Assembly (NCBI GenBank): GCA_003427395.1
Contig: BFEA01000422.1
Coordinates: forward strand, 632,254 to 693,822
DNA: 61,569 bases
Reading direction: 5' to 3'
DNA from: Chara braunii
Lineage: Eukaryota; Streptophyta; Charophyceae; Charales; Characeae
Shown here: positions 21,103 through 31,414 of the stretch, piece after piece
Layout: each line of letters starts with the position of its first letter
Position numbering within the stretch: position 1 is the first letter of the stretch
Notes under the pieces: generated by a model
The model's input: the letters and a program-made list of their open reading frames with translations, nothing else
Database searches by the model: none
What the model was told of the DNA's origin: nothing
Translations under genes and position numbers: made by a program

Positions 21103-21181
<79 letters not shown>
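21103..21181. repeat. (GT)n microsatellite running into an assembly gap
   Basis: About 39 GT units end at a gap of 436 Ns (21182-21617), followed by a T run. Confidence 0.95.
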
Positions 21182-21724
21182 NNNNNNNNNNNNNNNNNNN
21201 NNNNNNNNNNNNNNNNNNNNNNNNNNNNNNNNNNNNNNNNNNNNNNNNNNNNNNNNNNNNNNNNNNNNNNNNNNNNNNNNNNNNNNNNNNNNNNNNNNNN
21301 NNNNNNNNNNNNNNNNNNNNNNNNNNNNNNNNNNNNNNNNNNNNNNNNNNNNNNNNNNNNNNNNNNNNNNNNNNNNNNNNNNNNNNNNNNNNNNNNNNNN
21401 NNNNNNNNNNNNNNNNNNNNNNNNNNNNNNNNNNNNNNNNNNNNNNNNNNNNNNNNNNNNNNNNNNNNNNNNNNNNNNNNNNNNNNNNNNNNNNNNNNNN
21501 NNNNNNNNNNNNNNNNNNNNNNNNNNNNNNNNNNNNNNNNNNNNNNNNNNNNNNNNNNNNNNNNNNNNNNNNNNNNNNNNNNNNNNNNNNNNNNNNNNNN
21601 NNNNNNNNNNNNNNNNNTTTTTTTTTGGGACTACCGATCGCACGACCGTGGGTACCCCGAACGACGCGGCGCACTAACGGCCGCGCCGAAATCTTCAAGC
21701 AGGGAGAGGTACCGGTGGTTTAAA

Positions 21725-24120
21725 CCGTCCTCACAAGAGCCCTCGACAGACGCTTGGTTTTCAAGAGGTGTCAGGCAGTTACCCTAACACCATGGTTGGA
21801 TCAGCCAGACCATTCTCAAAAGTCTAGTCTTGAAAAAGGAGAAAGAGGTAGACCAGGTCCATTCGGCAAAATCATAGCACAACACTCTTGAGAAAATACG
21901 CCTGTTTTCAAGGGTTCATTTTTCAAGAGCGTTGTCGAGCGCATCGGTCCGGCACCACACAAGGCAGCGCGGGACCCTCCCGGCCACGTCACGCAGGAGT
22001 TAGTTTGAGTCCTCGTCGCGAATATACATGGAGCTTCCGCAAGCTGCTCCGGCAGAGTGCGCCAGCCCTACCTCTCGCGAGCCCCTACGACAGGATAAGG
22101 CCTACGTGAGGCACGACTTACCTCCACCTTACGGGAGCTGTCACCTCCCTTCGGTGGGCGTATCCCCGTCGAGCTACCAGTCCACAGTACGAAAGTTGAT
22201 CAGCTGCAATCGCAGAGGTGGATCAGCCAAGGGCGTTTCTCGTTCACAGTAGCATAGGGGGTACGCGCGGTAGTACGCCTTTATCGGACCCGCTCGCGAA
22301 CCGACATCTTGAGGGGCCGAGGTCCCAAGCGCGACTCTGCATCGGTCGATTAGGACGTATCCCTCTCACCACGCATACTCCACACTAAGAACACAAAAAT
22401 AAAACACACACACGCACCTCAAACAACGTGACAACACTCCTAGTCCATTCAGTAGCCGTCCCATAACTTTCCGATGCGGAAATCGGATAGGCGTCACGTG
22501 CAAGACTTAGTATAAAACAGCGCGGACGCAGGGCTAAATCATATCAATTCGCAATGCAAGCCTACACAAGCAGTCGCAATGATGGCGTACTATGTAGTAC
22601 CCATACTCATGTGGTCCTCGTTAATCTCGAGGGTCGCATTCGACACTCGAGTGCCGACTGACACACGCCTTGAGGGTTAATCTCTCGACGCTGGACAACC
22701 GCCAAGTGCGGTTGAAAACCACACCCTCTTCTGCACCCTGCGGAGAGTGGGTGGTACACAGGTTCACACATGTGGTGGCAACCGTCTCTTATCGCCCTGG
22801 ACACCAGCTCCATCATCTAGGGCCTGGAGATAAGTCAAGGGGTTTGATTTTGACGGCTGCCACGGACTACAACGTCCAACTATAATAACTCTTAAAAAGC
22901 AAAAAAATACTAAGCCGAAGGCCTCCTTGTCCCAAAAATCACGACCTTGGGTAACTTTTCCGGTTGACACCAACGGCCTGTACTGATCCAGAGCACACAT
23001 ACATGTGTATGAATCCCTTAATCTCATAACTCTAGACGCTAGGACGATGAAACGTCGCGCGCAGGACTTTTATATAAGGTTGCGCGGTTGCAAGTTTGTC
23101 CTACACCAACTGGCGATGCTAGTCATACGGGGTAATCACAGTTCCGACCTCGCGATATTGAATGACTGAAGGAATATATCGTGAACGGTTATCCTTCACG
23201 ATATTGAATGGCTGAAGAACATGTCGTTCAGCCCTCGCGACATTTCTACCCTTAGGGTTAGGTGTCTCGACGGGCAGGGCAGATAGGCTCTACGCACGGG
23301 AAGGTTCCTTCTCTGCAGAGTTTAGGGTCTGGGGCGTCCTAGACAAGGACCTCGAATCCAAGCCCAGGACTAACGTCCGGCTAAGAAATCCCTAAGAAAT
23401 ACATAACGATATAAAGGGTTTTTTTTTTCCTCTCTCGGCCCCAACCCCGATTTTTACCCTTAAGCGAGGCCCGCTTAGGCCGCACAGACACTCAATATAA
23501 TTACACACACATATATCGGGGTAAGTATGTGACGATCACTTCTCACAGTCACAGTGGGATTCTTCACAACCATATGTGTACGTGCGATCGCAGACAGTCA
23601 AATGCAAAATCCGAACTACAACACATACCTTCAATCACATCAAAAAATCAAACAAGAACCCATGCACTACACGGAGTTAACCCCAACCACTCTCTATAAT
23701 CATACCTTTTGCTTTAGCCATGCAAACCCCAACCTTCTGTCCAACCAACCATAATTAAATACTCAGCACCTTTCTTAAATGACCATTCAATAAACGTCAA
23801 AGTGAAACCTTAACAAAATAATAAAATCACCAAGGCTAAAGTCTTGAGTATTGAGGGTGAGTTGGAATTGAGTCATAAACCGACGAATCGACAACCGACC
23901 TATTATCTGTGATAACAGAAGATGATCCTCAAGGGATCAAGCTGACTCTAGTCCAAGTCATGAATCAAATCGATCAAGTTGGCCTGTAACAAAAGACAGG
24001 TCAACGCTCAAGACTAACCCTATCAATCCTATGGGGAATAATCTTCATATCATGGTCTTACTCAAATCATCCTATTTAACTATGACTAAATCTACCTCTA
24101 AGCAAGTGTCAGAGAAAGAG
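21725..24120. other. Intergenic; short diverged repeats; no gene seen
   Basis: 23148-23240 has a repeated unit CGATATTGAATGACTGAAG / CGATATTGAATGGCTGAAG with short inverted segments. TATA-like stretches occur at 22510 and 23071. No coding region, LTR or RNA gene is recognised. Confidence 0.4.
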
Positions 24121-24174
24121 GTAGACCTTTGACAAAATTTTCTCTATACAGAGTGGATTGCCAAAACTGCCACC

Positions 24175-24540
24175 TGTCAAAATATAATCTAACTCCTCTA
24201 AATTAAGAAAAATTCGGCAACGCTTCCCGTAGGAAAAGTGTCTTTTCAGAGTTTATAGAAGCCCAAACATGAAAACAAAAATTGTCTTTGACTGGCCCAA
24301 GTCAAATTTTGTCTAACTCCCCAAATTAGCAAAAATTTGGGCAGCACTCCCTCTAGAAAATGAGACTTCCCAGATTTTTACTAAGCCATGTATGAGATTC
24401 AGACAAGTTGGACTTTGGAAAGCCAAAATTTGATTAACTCCTTGGATTTGCAGAAATTTCGGCAGCGCTTTCCGTAGGAAAAGTGGCTTACCAAGATTTG
24501 TACAAGCCCAAGTACAATAAATGATCTTAGAAAATGCAAA
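24175..24540. repeat. Three-copy ~123-bp tandem repeat
   Basis: Units start at about 24175, 24299 and 24421. Each carries a TAACTCC motif, a purine-rich AAAATTTCGGCAGCGC-like segment, TAGGAAAAGTG and AAGCCCA. Divergence is substantial, so the array is old. A partial fourth unit may begin near 24567. Similar non-coding tandem blocks occur in LTR-retrotransposon internal regions, but no retroelement ORF is present. Confidence 0.8.
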
Positions 24541-24789
24541 AATTGATCTAAGTAAAAAAAACTATCACAGAAAATGCAGGAATTGAATCTAACTCTTATC
24601 GCTCTAGCATGTGGTGAACCAATAAAGTGACTACCTATCAAACTGAAACTCGGACTAGGTAGTAATCTCACTCATTCACATGCAAGCCAAACCACAAGGG
24701 TAAGTACTCTCACCAACCCAAAGTACCTTTGGCAAACAATAGTTCATAGTCCCTCAATGAGTTAACCCTTTATACCCTGCTTACATAGG

Positions 24790-25612
24790 GCATTGAGTCT
24801 GGTCATTCGTCTTAGAAACAATGCCAACTATTTGCCTTAATTATATATGAACAGGTTGCAAAATTACTTCTCTCTTCTTTGGGCATATGACTAAGTCATT
24901 CGTCTTATAAACAATTCTTAGTCGCCCTGAACTGTTTAAATAGCCAAGTTATATATACTTCTCTGAACTTAATCTTCGAAAGTGAGCGTAGGGCTGAGCC
25001 ATTCTTCTTATAAACAATGCTCAGCCTGCCTAAAATACCTTCAATTATACTCTTAGTTATACTCTCTTCATTGTGATAGGGCTATAGTCGGGTCATTCGT
25101 CTTAGAAACAATGTCTGGCTAGCCTTGTTCTCATATACATATAAGTGTGGAATTATAGAAAATCTTACTCCTTTGTTCTCGTTATAGTCCTGTGGCCTCG
25201 GACTTAGACCATTCGTCTTCGAAACAATGCCTAGTCCTTTGCCCTGAACCTCCCTCAGAATAAAACAACCAAAGAGAGTTGAGTCATTCGTCTTAGAAAC
25301 AATGCTCAACCCCTTTTTTTCTCAGCACAAAAAAGCAGAGTACTCTAGGCCAAGATCCAAAGACTTCAGAAACCACCCAAAATAAACAGCGACCAGATCA
25401 TTCGTCTTAGAAACAATGTCTGACCCTTAAAATTCAAACAATCGATACCCCACAAAATAAGTAGTCAGACCATTCATCTTGGAAACAGTGCCTGACATAA
25501 TTAAATAAATATAGCAACCAAGCCATTCGTCTTATAAACAATGCTTGACTCTTCAGAAAACAGAACAAAACACAGTCGTCATGCCATTCATCTTAGAAAC
25601 AATGTCTGACCC
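24790..25612. repeat. Array of ten hairpin motifs with a conserved core and mostly complementary, variable arms
   Basis: The core CATTCGTCTTAGAAACAATG (minor variants) occurs at 24804, 24897, 25000, 25094, 25210, 25285, 25399, 25471, 25524 and 25585, always on the plus strand, 53-116 bp apart. The core ends usually pair (CATT with AATG). In most copies the flanks pair as well, with copy-specific sequence: GACTAAG/CTTAGTC, GGCTGAG/CTCAGCC, GTTGAG/CTCAAC, GTCAG/CTGAC, CAAG/CTTG, and an 8-bp stem with three G-U pairs at 25085-25121. At 25399 and 25585 the arms pair only partly. Usually one pyrimidine is left between 5' arm and core. The intervening sequence is not obviously repeated. No known RNA, CRISPR or mobile-element family fits. 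Confidence 0.85.
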
Positions 25613-25619
25613 TATAAGA

Positions 25620-28440
25620 CCCGTTCAAGCGCAAACAAAACTGTCTTCCTCCCAACCTTCCACTTGATGCAACCCCTTGTTACAATTTGCTTTCAGACAA
25701 GCAAAGAAATTGAAACTGCCATTATACATACGTTCCTTTACTTCGTCTGGTTTGTGCCCTGAAAGCCAACTAAAAGTCAAAGTAGGGCTGCATGCAATAC
25801 ATTCAGCCAATACATAAGGAGGTGTATAGATAGGCATTATATTTGGGTTTATAAGAGAAAGCAATGGTTACCTCTTGGTTCCCTGCCTCCAAAACTCCTC
25901 CTGAGTTTCGGCAGAGCTCCTGCAATCAGTGGGATGACTCCCCACAGAGCCTTGATGCGGATCTACGGGTTGCAATCCCGTCTGCCGCCTTCCTCTCAGA
26001 ACCAATAGACTAGACTTAGAGTAAGAAGGGCAGAAAAAGAGACATTTAGTCTCTCAGATCCAAGAGGGGTGCACTCAGACTCGCACGAGGGGGCCTTGAT
26101 ACCTTGGTGCGCCTGAGGGCCCCGCAATGGCAGCCAATGTGACAGCTTGGTCAACCCAAAGCCAAACTGTTGTACTCCACCCTCCTGATGATCCCTGAAT
26201 ACGCACCAATAGCCGCCTCCGTCACTACTTCTCCAAGTTGCGGCAACAATCTTCCTTTCAACCTAACCACCTTCCCTGAACTGTCGCTGCAGCTTCCTCC
26301 CTCACCCAATTACAGCTACACGGTAGCCTGAAGCCGCTTGTAGCAATCAATGGCAGTAAATAGCAGCCTCCCTTGCAGCCTCACTGGCTCCCCATACCTT
26401 ACCTGAACAGCAACCCAACACCCCGTTGAGCCCTCCAAAAAAACTCAGAGTGCATAAAGGGCTGGTATAATAAGGTCGCGCACACCGCAGCTACTTCTGA
26501 GGCAGGGCATAGCGTGCTCAGCAGCACAGTGCCGCTTCAGCAATCCCAGCAATTAGCAGCAACACAACAGTCGCTGCCAAATAAGAACATAGCTGAAGCA
26601 CCCTGCGGCCTGCTCCTAGTCGCGCCCTTCGATGGGAATGATCAGGGTTTTGGTCAGCCGCCAAGTCCTGCAGTCCTTACAACCTCTCCTTCGCCCGATT
26701 GTTGCCGCCCAGCAGCTAGTAATAGTCAACAGCAGTACTGCAATAGTAAGCAGTAGCTAGTAACACCAGTTTGCGCTCAATTAACGAACGTATCAGTAGT
26801 TCGTGCGGCCAGCAGCAGTTGCGCATAGTTAAAATAGAAGCAACCGTTCACGCACGACCAACAGAAACGGCAGCCGTGCAAAGTCAACCGTAATATGCAG
26901 CAGTTGGATCAACTCCTAATAACCTCCCAGGTTGTAGTACTAAGCTCCATCACTCCTCCACACGGCCTCAATACTCCTTAGATAAACCGCAGCCACGCGG
27001 CTCCAAACTGCCATACTAAAACAACCTATGCCTTGTGTGATCTCATGTCCAAGTTATCGAGGTACGCAGCAAATCGCACAGCGAAACGCAGTGAAGTTGA
27101 GGCCGGCACAGCCTTGCAGCCAGCGTATGACAGTTTGCACAGCCGTACTGGTTAGTTGCCCAGTAGCGCACAACAAACTAGCAGCAATTAGGCAAAATGT
27201 GCAGCGAGACCCAATATGCACAGTGGTCGTCCGCAATCAACAAGGCTTAATCAAAGCTTCAGCGATACAGGGCGGCCGACAGTAGTGCTTTAGCAACCGT
27301 ATATAACAGCCAGCTTCGGCACTACTCAACAAAATACAGCAACGACGCCTGCTCAACAGTTGTTGTTGGGCAAACAGCTCCCTCCTCGACCTTACCAACT
27401 CACATACACCTATCCAAGGTACTGCGAGTCCTCCTTTGATCGATGGTCAGGTGCACCTCCACGCTGCCCCCCCTATCAGTCACGACACTCCCGTTGGTGG
27501 ATACCAGGAACACGACGTCGATGGAAAAGATTCCGACGAGCAATATAATCCCTGAAAATCACATCAAGCCCCTAGACGAAGATCACCAGCGAGGCAGTGA
27601 CGACCATCAACATGGGTGCGAACCTATCAAATGTGTCAAGCACCATGCATAGTACCATGACACGGAGTGGCCCGCTAGTCACTTCTGTTGAAGATCTTCT
27701 CCGCCAGGTAAAACCAAATGGGAATGAACCCTCCGCTAATATGCGAACGTATTCATTCTTCGAAGTTGCCTGTCGCAGTGCCTCTCGATCACAGTCATAT
27801 CCCAGTTATCAGGTAAGTCCTACCAACCGTACGACTATCCACCCGCTTCCTCCATCGATAGTATAAAAATATACACCGCTTTCCAGGTATGCGCGCAGAG
27901 AAACGAGAAGAAGCCGCTTCACCGATTAAGGCAAGTATCCAGGCTGGCGACTGCCTTCCCCGCTATTCCCCGTTCGATTAGGTGAGCAAAATCGGAATGA
28001 ATCTTTCGCAAAACTACGGGTCGGCTCATTCCATTTTTGCAGCTCGTTCTCCTGTTCGTATCTCGCACGTCCTGATACTCTCGCGCCTCTTTTCTCTCTA
28101 TTCTCCTCTCAGATTCTAAGTATTGGCAAACATCCCGTCTAGATTCACTCATCCTCTACAGCCCCCACATGAGCACCTGCCCGACTACTACAGCATGCAC
28201 CTGAGTGGGGATAAACACGATCTATTGATGGCAATCAAAAGCGGGCGGGCACTTCGCGCACAGTAGTCGACACAATAAAGGTACAAAATGAAATTGAACT
28301 CTCGGCCAACATGTCAAATGATACATTCCAGGCGCAAACTATAAGACCCATACTAACTAAATTACTAACCTATAGCTAAAACTAACCTCGTAAATCAACT
28401 CGCGGGGTCCCAAAACCTTAGTTTCGTATCCTCCTTTGCT
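25620..28440. other. Intergenic; no gene recognised
   Basis: 26050-26160 includes GC-rich sequence with GGCCCCGCAATGGCAGCC that could be an LTR or primer-binding region, but no pair was found. 26470-27360 is CAG/GCA-rich (CAGCAGCA-type) without a continuous reading frame. 27597-27866 is an 89-codon frame with no domain. Confidence 0.4.
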
Positions 28441-29925
28441 CAATTTTGTCAAGAAATGAGCGAGATCTTGTAATTCTCATACTCCTTCTTCCTTGTTTCC
28501 GCCGTCACTGCTTAACTCTGTTCTCTACTGACCCAGAGCCTACTAACTTTCTTCTAAATCCGGTCGTATCATTCAATTCGCCTTACCTCCTTACCCCGGT
28601 CTCGATTTTTTTCCTACCTACTCTCGTTGAGAGTCGCGCGTGCCATCTTCTTTTCCGTTGTGCCTCACTTGCCTCCCCGCCATCTTCAACTTTACACGTA
28701 TCCGGTGCGAAACAGCACCAGATTCATCCGCCCTTCTTCCCTGCTAATCACCCCGGCTGCCGTAGCTAGTGCTTGTCTTCGCCACCACTCGTACGCACCC
28801 GTCGCGACTCCCCATCCAGGTTCAGCCTCCCATTCTTGTTACCCCGCCGGCCTCACTCTCTCTGCTACCACTCCGCTACGACCCAACATTATCTCCACCC
28901 AGCAGTCCCAGCCACTCTCCTCCTACATTTAGTCTATCGCCGTTTTTCAGCCAATAGTGTCCCGACACAACGGTCCGCCCGTCGCTTACCCAGTACTACC
29001 TGGCCAGTCTTGGCTATACACGATCCAACAGTACCTCACTATCAGAAAACTGTTGGCTGCCGGACTCGACACTTATTTATACTTTTCACCTCGCTCAGGG
29101 CCGCACTAATTCTCTTTGTATCGTTCCAATTTTTACGAATGTCCCGAAGGATTTCACCCGGAATTATGCCCCTCGGTACTACTAACGGTCCCACCACCCT
29201 TGCGTCGGTCTACCGGTGGAGAGCCATCGTACCCCCCCCCCTTTTGCCCGGCCTGACCGCAGCCTCAACGCCAGGTCGACCCGTCGTCAAGTCCATCAGC
29301 AAAAGTTGGGGGGGGATAGCCCCAACGGGCCCTCAACCCCCCCGACTTTCTTCAAGCTGCTTCGCTGCTCCCACGCTGCCGCCTGCTGGCCTCGATCCTC
29401 GCACCTCCGCCATAACAGTCTAATGCCGTAACCTATAGGGCTAAGCCCCAACTTGGAACCAACAGGCGCGGAAACTCATATAAGGCGGTGCGGCTTAGTG
29501 CTTAAGCCTGAGAAAAAATGAATTAGGCCTTGTCTCCACCTATGATCAAACGTGCGGCTGCCAAGCCCCCACGCCGCTTCCCTAACAGTGTCGTGGCTGC
29601 CCTGCGCACCATCCTATGTACCACAACCCCGCCACCTATCACATACGGTGAGTAAGGGTCAACCAGTTAATCCTTAGTCTATATGGTAGTGGGGATTAGG
29701 TCGGTTGACTATATGCGTTACATGATCAAATATAAAGGCAAAATCACCCGCACGCCTTAAAATTGCGCGCCCACCCACCCTTTATCTTAGTCAGAAGCGG
29801 GTCACAGATACGGCCGCACCTCGTGCGGGACACTCAGATTTTAACCTAAACTTATTTTTTGTTACTTGCAAAACCCAGGGCGGATACCCTTGTAAGGGTA
29901 TTCGCGCCACAGCGTTGTGTGGCTA
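28441..29925. other. Intergenic, pyrimidine-rich; no gene recognised
   Basis: The longest frame (28773-29423, 216 codons) is Pro/Ser/Arg/Leu-rich and overlaps other open frames on the same strand, as expected for C-rich DNA. It has no recognisable domain. Confidence 0.4.
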
Positions 29926-29933
29926 AGGGCCCT

Positions 29934-30017
29934 AACTCTCAAAAAGTAGACTCTTGAAAAAAACCGACAACTCTTGAAACATTTTCCCATTTCAAGATTG
30001 ATGTGGCGAGACCCTTG
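29934..30017. mobile_element. Short Tourist-like MITE relic
   Basis: Ends GGGCCC...CTC (left) and GTGGCGAGACCC (right) resemble the 8.07-kb MITE termini. Inner CTCTTGAAA/TTTCAAGA segments pair. The flanks (TAA and TTG) do not match, so the element is decayed or rearranged. Confidence 0.35.
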
Positions 30018-30116
30018 GACAGTTTCGCTTACGGGTAACTCACTCTCCACAAACATTTGTAGTTCCAATTGACTTACCGTGGGTCCACACGTGCGCAGCC
30101 CATAGTTTGTTTGTGT

Positions 30117-30156
30117 GNNNNTGATGAACAANATTTNATCANNNAGGNTCAAAAGC

Positions 30157-30236
<80 letters not shown>

Positions 30237-30277
30237 NNGANNGNGNTGAAATTACNTGCCCTCAAATTCNNATCATA
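30117..30277. repeat. (GA)n microsatellite with scattered Ns
   Basis: About 37 GA units (30162-30235) with clusters of N on both sides, indicating poor consensus. 30280-31140 downstream is AT-rich and then mixed, with no recognised gene. Confidence 0.9.
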
Positions 30278-31149
30278 NATCAANACAAAAGTAAACGTTG
30301 AAAATAAGGATATAAAATTAAAGATAAAACTCATTTTTTTTTCATTTAATCCAAACCATTACTCTTTTGATGGTTTCTCTAAAGAAAAGGGTTGTTTTTT
30401 ATCTCAATCTTTTATGATTTTTGAAATATCTTCATTTTTTTTAATTTGAATATTGTCTTAGGATCTATATAACTAAATCTTGCATAAAATCTTAAAGGCA
30501 CCATCATTGACAAATGAGCTGGGAAGAAAAAATCAAAATTTTTCATACGTCGAATCATATAGGTTACATACTAAGGGATTTTTTCCCTTGGTTGGTACAT
30601 TTGATCGTGATGCATGTGCATTCGTGCGAGGTTACGGTTAGTTAGATGTGGCTTGTGTGGTGAAAGGAATGAGCGGTGGGGTAAGAACATGGATCGGGCC
30701 TCTACACGGTAGAAGCGGGAGTTTGGCGGTCGTGGTTTTAGTCGGGAAGCCAAGGTATGACCTTGATTTATGTCGGCAGAACCAAGTGTTGCGCAAGACC
30801 CACTTATATGGATTTGTGCGGCTGCTAATGTCAGCCTTGGTTCTAGTACTATTGGTTATGGTGTAGGACTTTTATCTTTGAGATGCAGGGGCCAACTACT
30901 GGTGACAGAGCAACAACGCGGCATCTTGAAGAAAACTGAGGGGTTGAGGGCTCGGTGGACTATCCGATTGCGACACTTTAGTTTTGCTATTGATCGAGGC
31001 AGCGCCCCTGATTGATGAGATTGAGGGGGAACCCACAGTCCTCTCTCTTTTAAAACCCCGACCCCTCTTATTTTTATTTTTGTCTTTACTTTATTTTGTG
31101 TTTTGGGATCGGTTCCGATGCTGATATCGGAAACGATCCTAGTACCAAA

Positions 31150-31245
31150 TGGCCTAGATCAGTTGATATACCCATGAACTGTGAAAATACAGACTTGAGC
31201 TCGAATCCTGATACCCTCAGACGAGCATACTAAAATAATTACGAA
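31150..31245 (+). mobile_element. tRNA-derived SINE-like copy 3
   Basis: Plus strand: box A TAGATCAGTTGA, CCCATGAACTGTGAAAATAC in the anticodon-arm region, box B GAGCTCGAATCC, then a tail GACGAGCATACTAAAATAATT that aligns with the tails of copies 1 and 2. A U6-like sequence starts ~90 bp downstream on the same strand. Confidence 0.6.
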
Positions 31246-31299
31246 TTACTTGGGACTTACCAACTTCAAGGATGATATCTTTGGGCCGTGGCCCCGACA

Positions 31300-31412
31300 T
31301 TGTCCTTCGGGACATTGGTAAAAAAAAATGGAACGAGACAGAGAAAATTAGTATGACCCCTGTGCAAGGATGACAAACATAAATCGTGGGAGGGTTTAAC
31401 GGTTTGTTTTTT
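31300..31412 (+). pseudogene. U6 snRNA-like pseudogene, near full length
   Basis: It starts GTCCTTCGGGACATTGG (5' stem-loop), then TGGAACGAGACAGAGAAAAT (ACAGAGA box), TTAGTATGACCCCTGTGCAA, GGATGAC, AAATCG and a T run at 31405-31412 as possible terminator. Relative to conserved U6, AGCATGGCCCCTGCG reads AGTATGACCCCTGTG: C-to-T and G-to-A changes typical of decay of methylated DNA. The ACAGAGA box is kept. No upstream element or TATA box at U6 spacing is apparent. Probably a pseudogene. Confidence 0.85.
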
Positions 31413-31414
31413 TC

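Larger units (their letters stand above)
20752..21723. mobile_element. TTAA-flanked element containing an assembly gap
   Basis: The left end TTAA-ACCACCAGTACC (from 20752) and right end GGTACCGGTGGT-TTAA (to 21723) are inverted and flanked by TTAA, like the element at 7.7 kb. The interior holds large palindromes and a 436-bp gap, so integrity cannot be judged. The sequence left of 20752 (GTAGTGCTGG) looks like the end of a second copy sharing the same TTAA. Confidence 0.35.

Noticed and set aside
24790-25612. CRISPR-like array
   Set aside because: A repeated 20-nt core with 33-96-bp spacers looks superficially similar. However, spacing is irregular, the copy-specific flanks pair with each other, and the context is eukaryotic nuclear DNA without any Cas gene.
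26050-26170. Possible LTR end or primer-binding site (GGCCCCGCAATGGCAGCC)
   Set aside because: No matching second LTR, polypurine tract or retroelement ORF nearby, and the tRNA match is not convincing.
26180-26215. CTGATGA on the plus strand as a possible hammerhead core
   Set aside because: No stem II, GAAA box or UH partner follows. The same applies to CTGATGA near 55497 and 55550.
28773-29423. 216-codon frame rich in Pro, Ser, Arg and Leu
   Set aside because: C-rich DNA gives several overlapping open frames here. There is no domain, no natural amino-acid pattern and no splice context.
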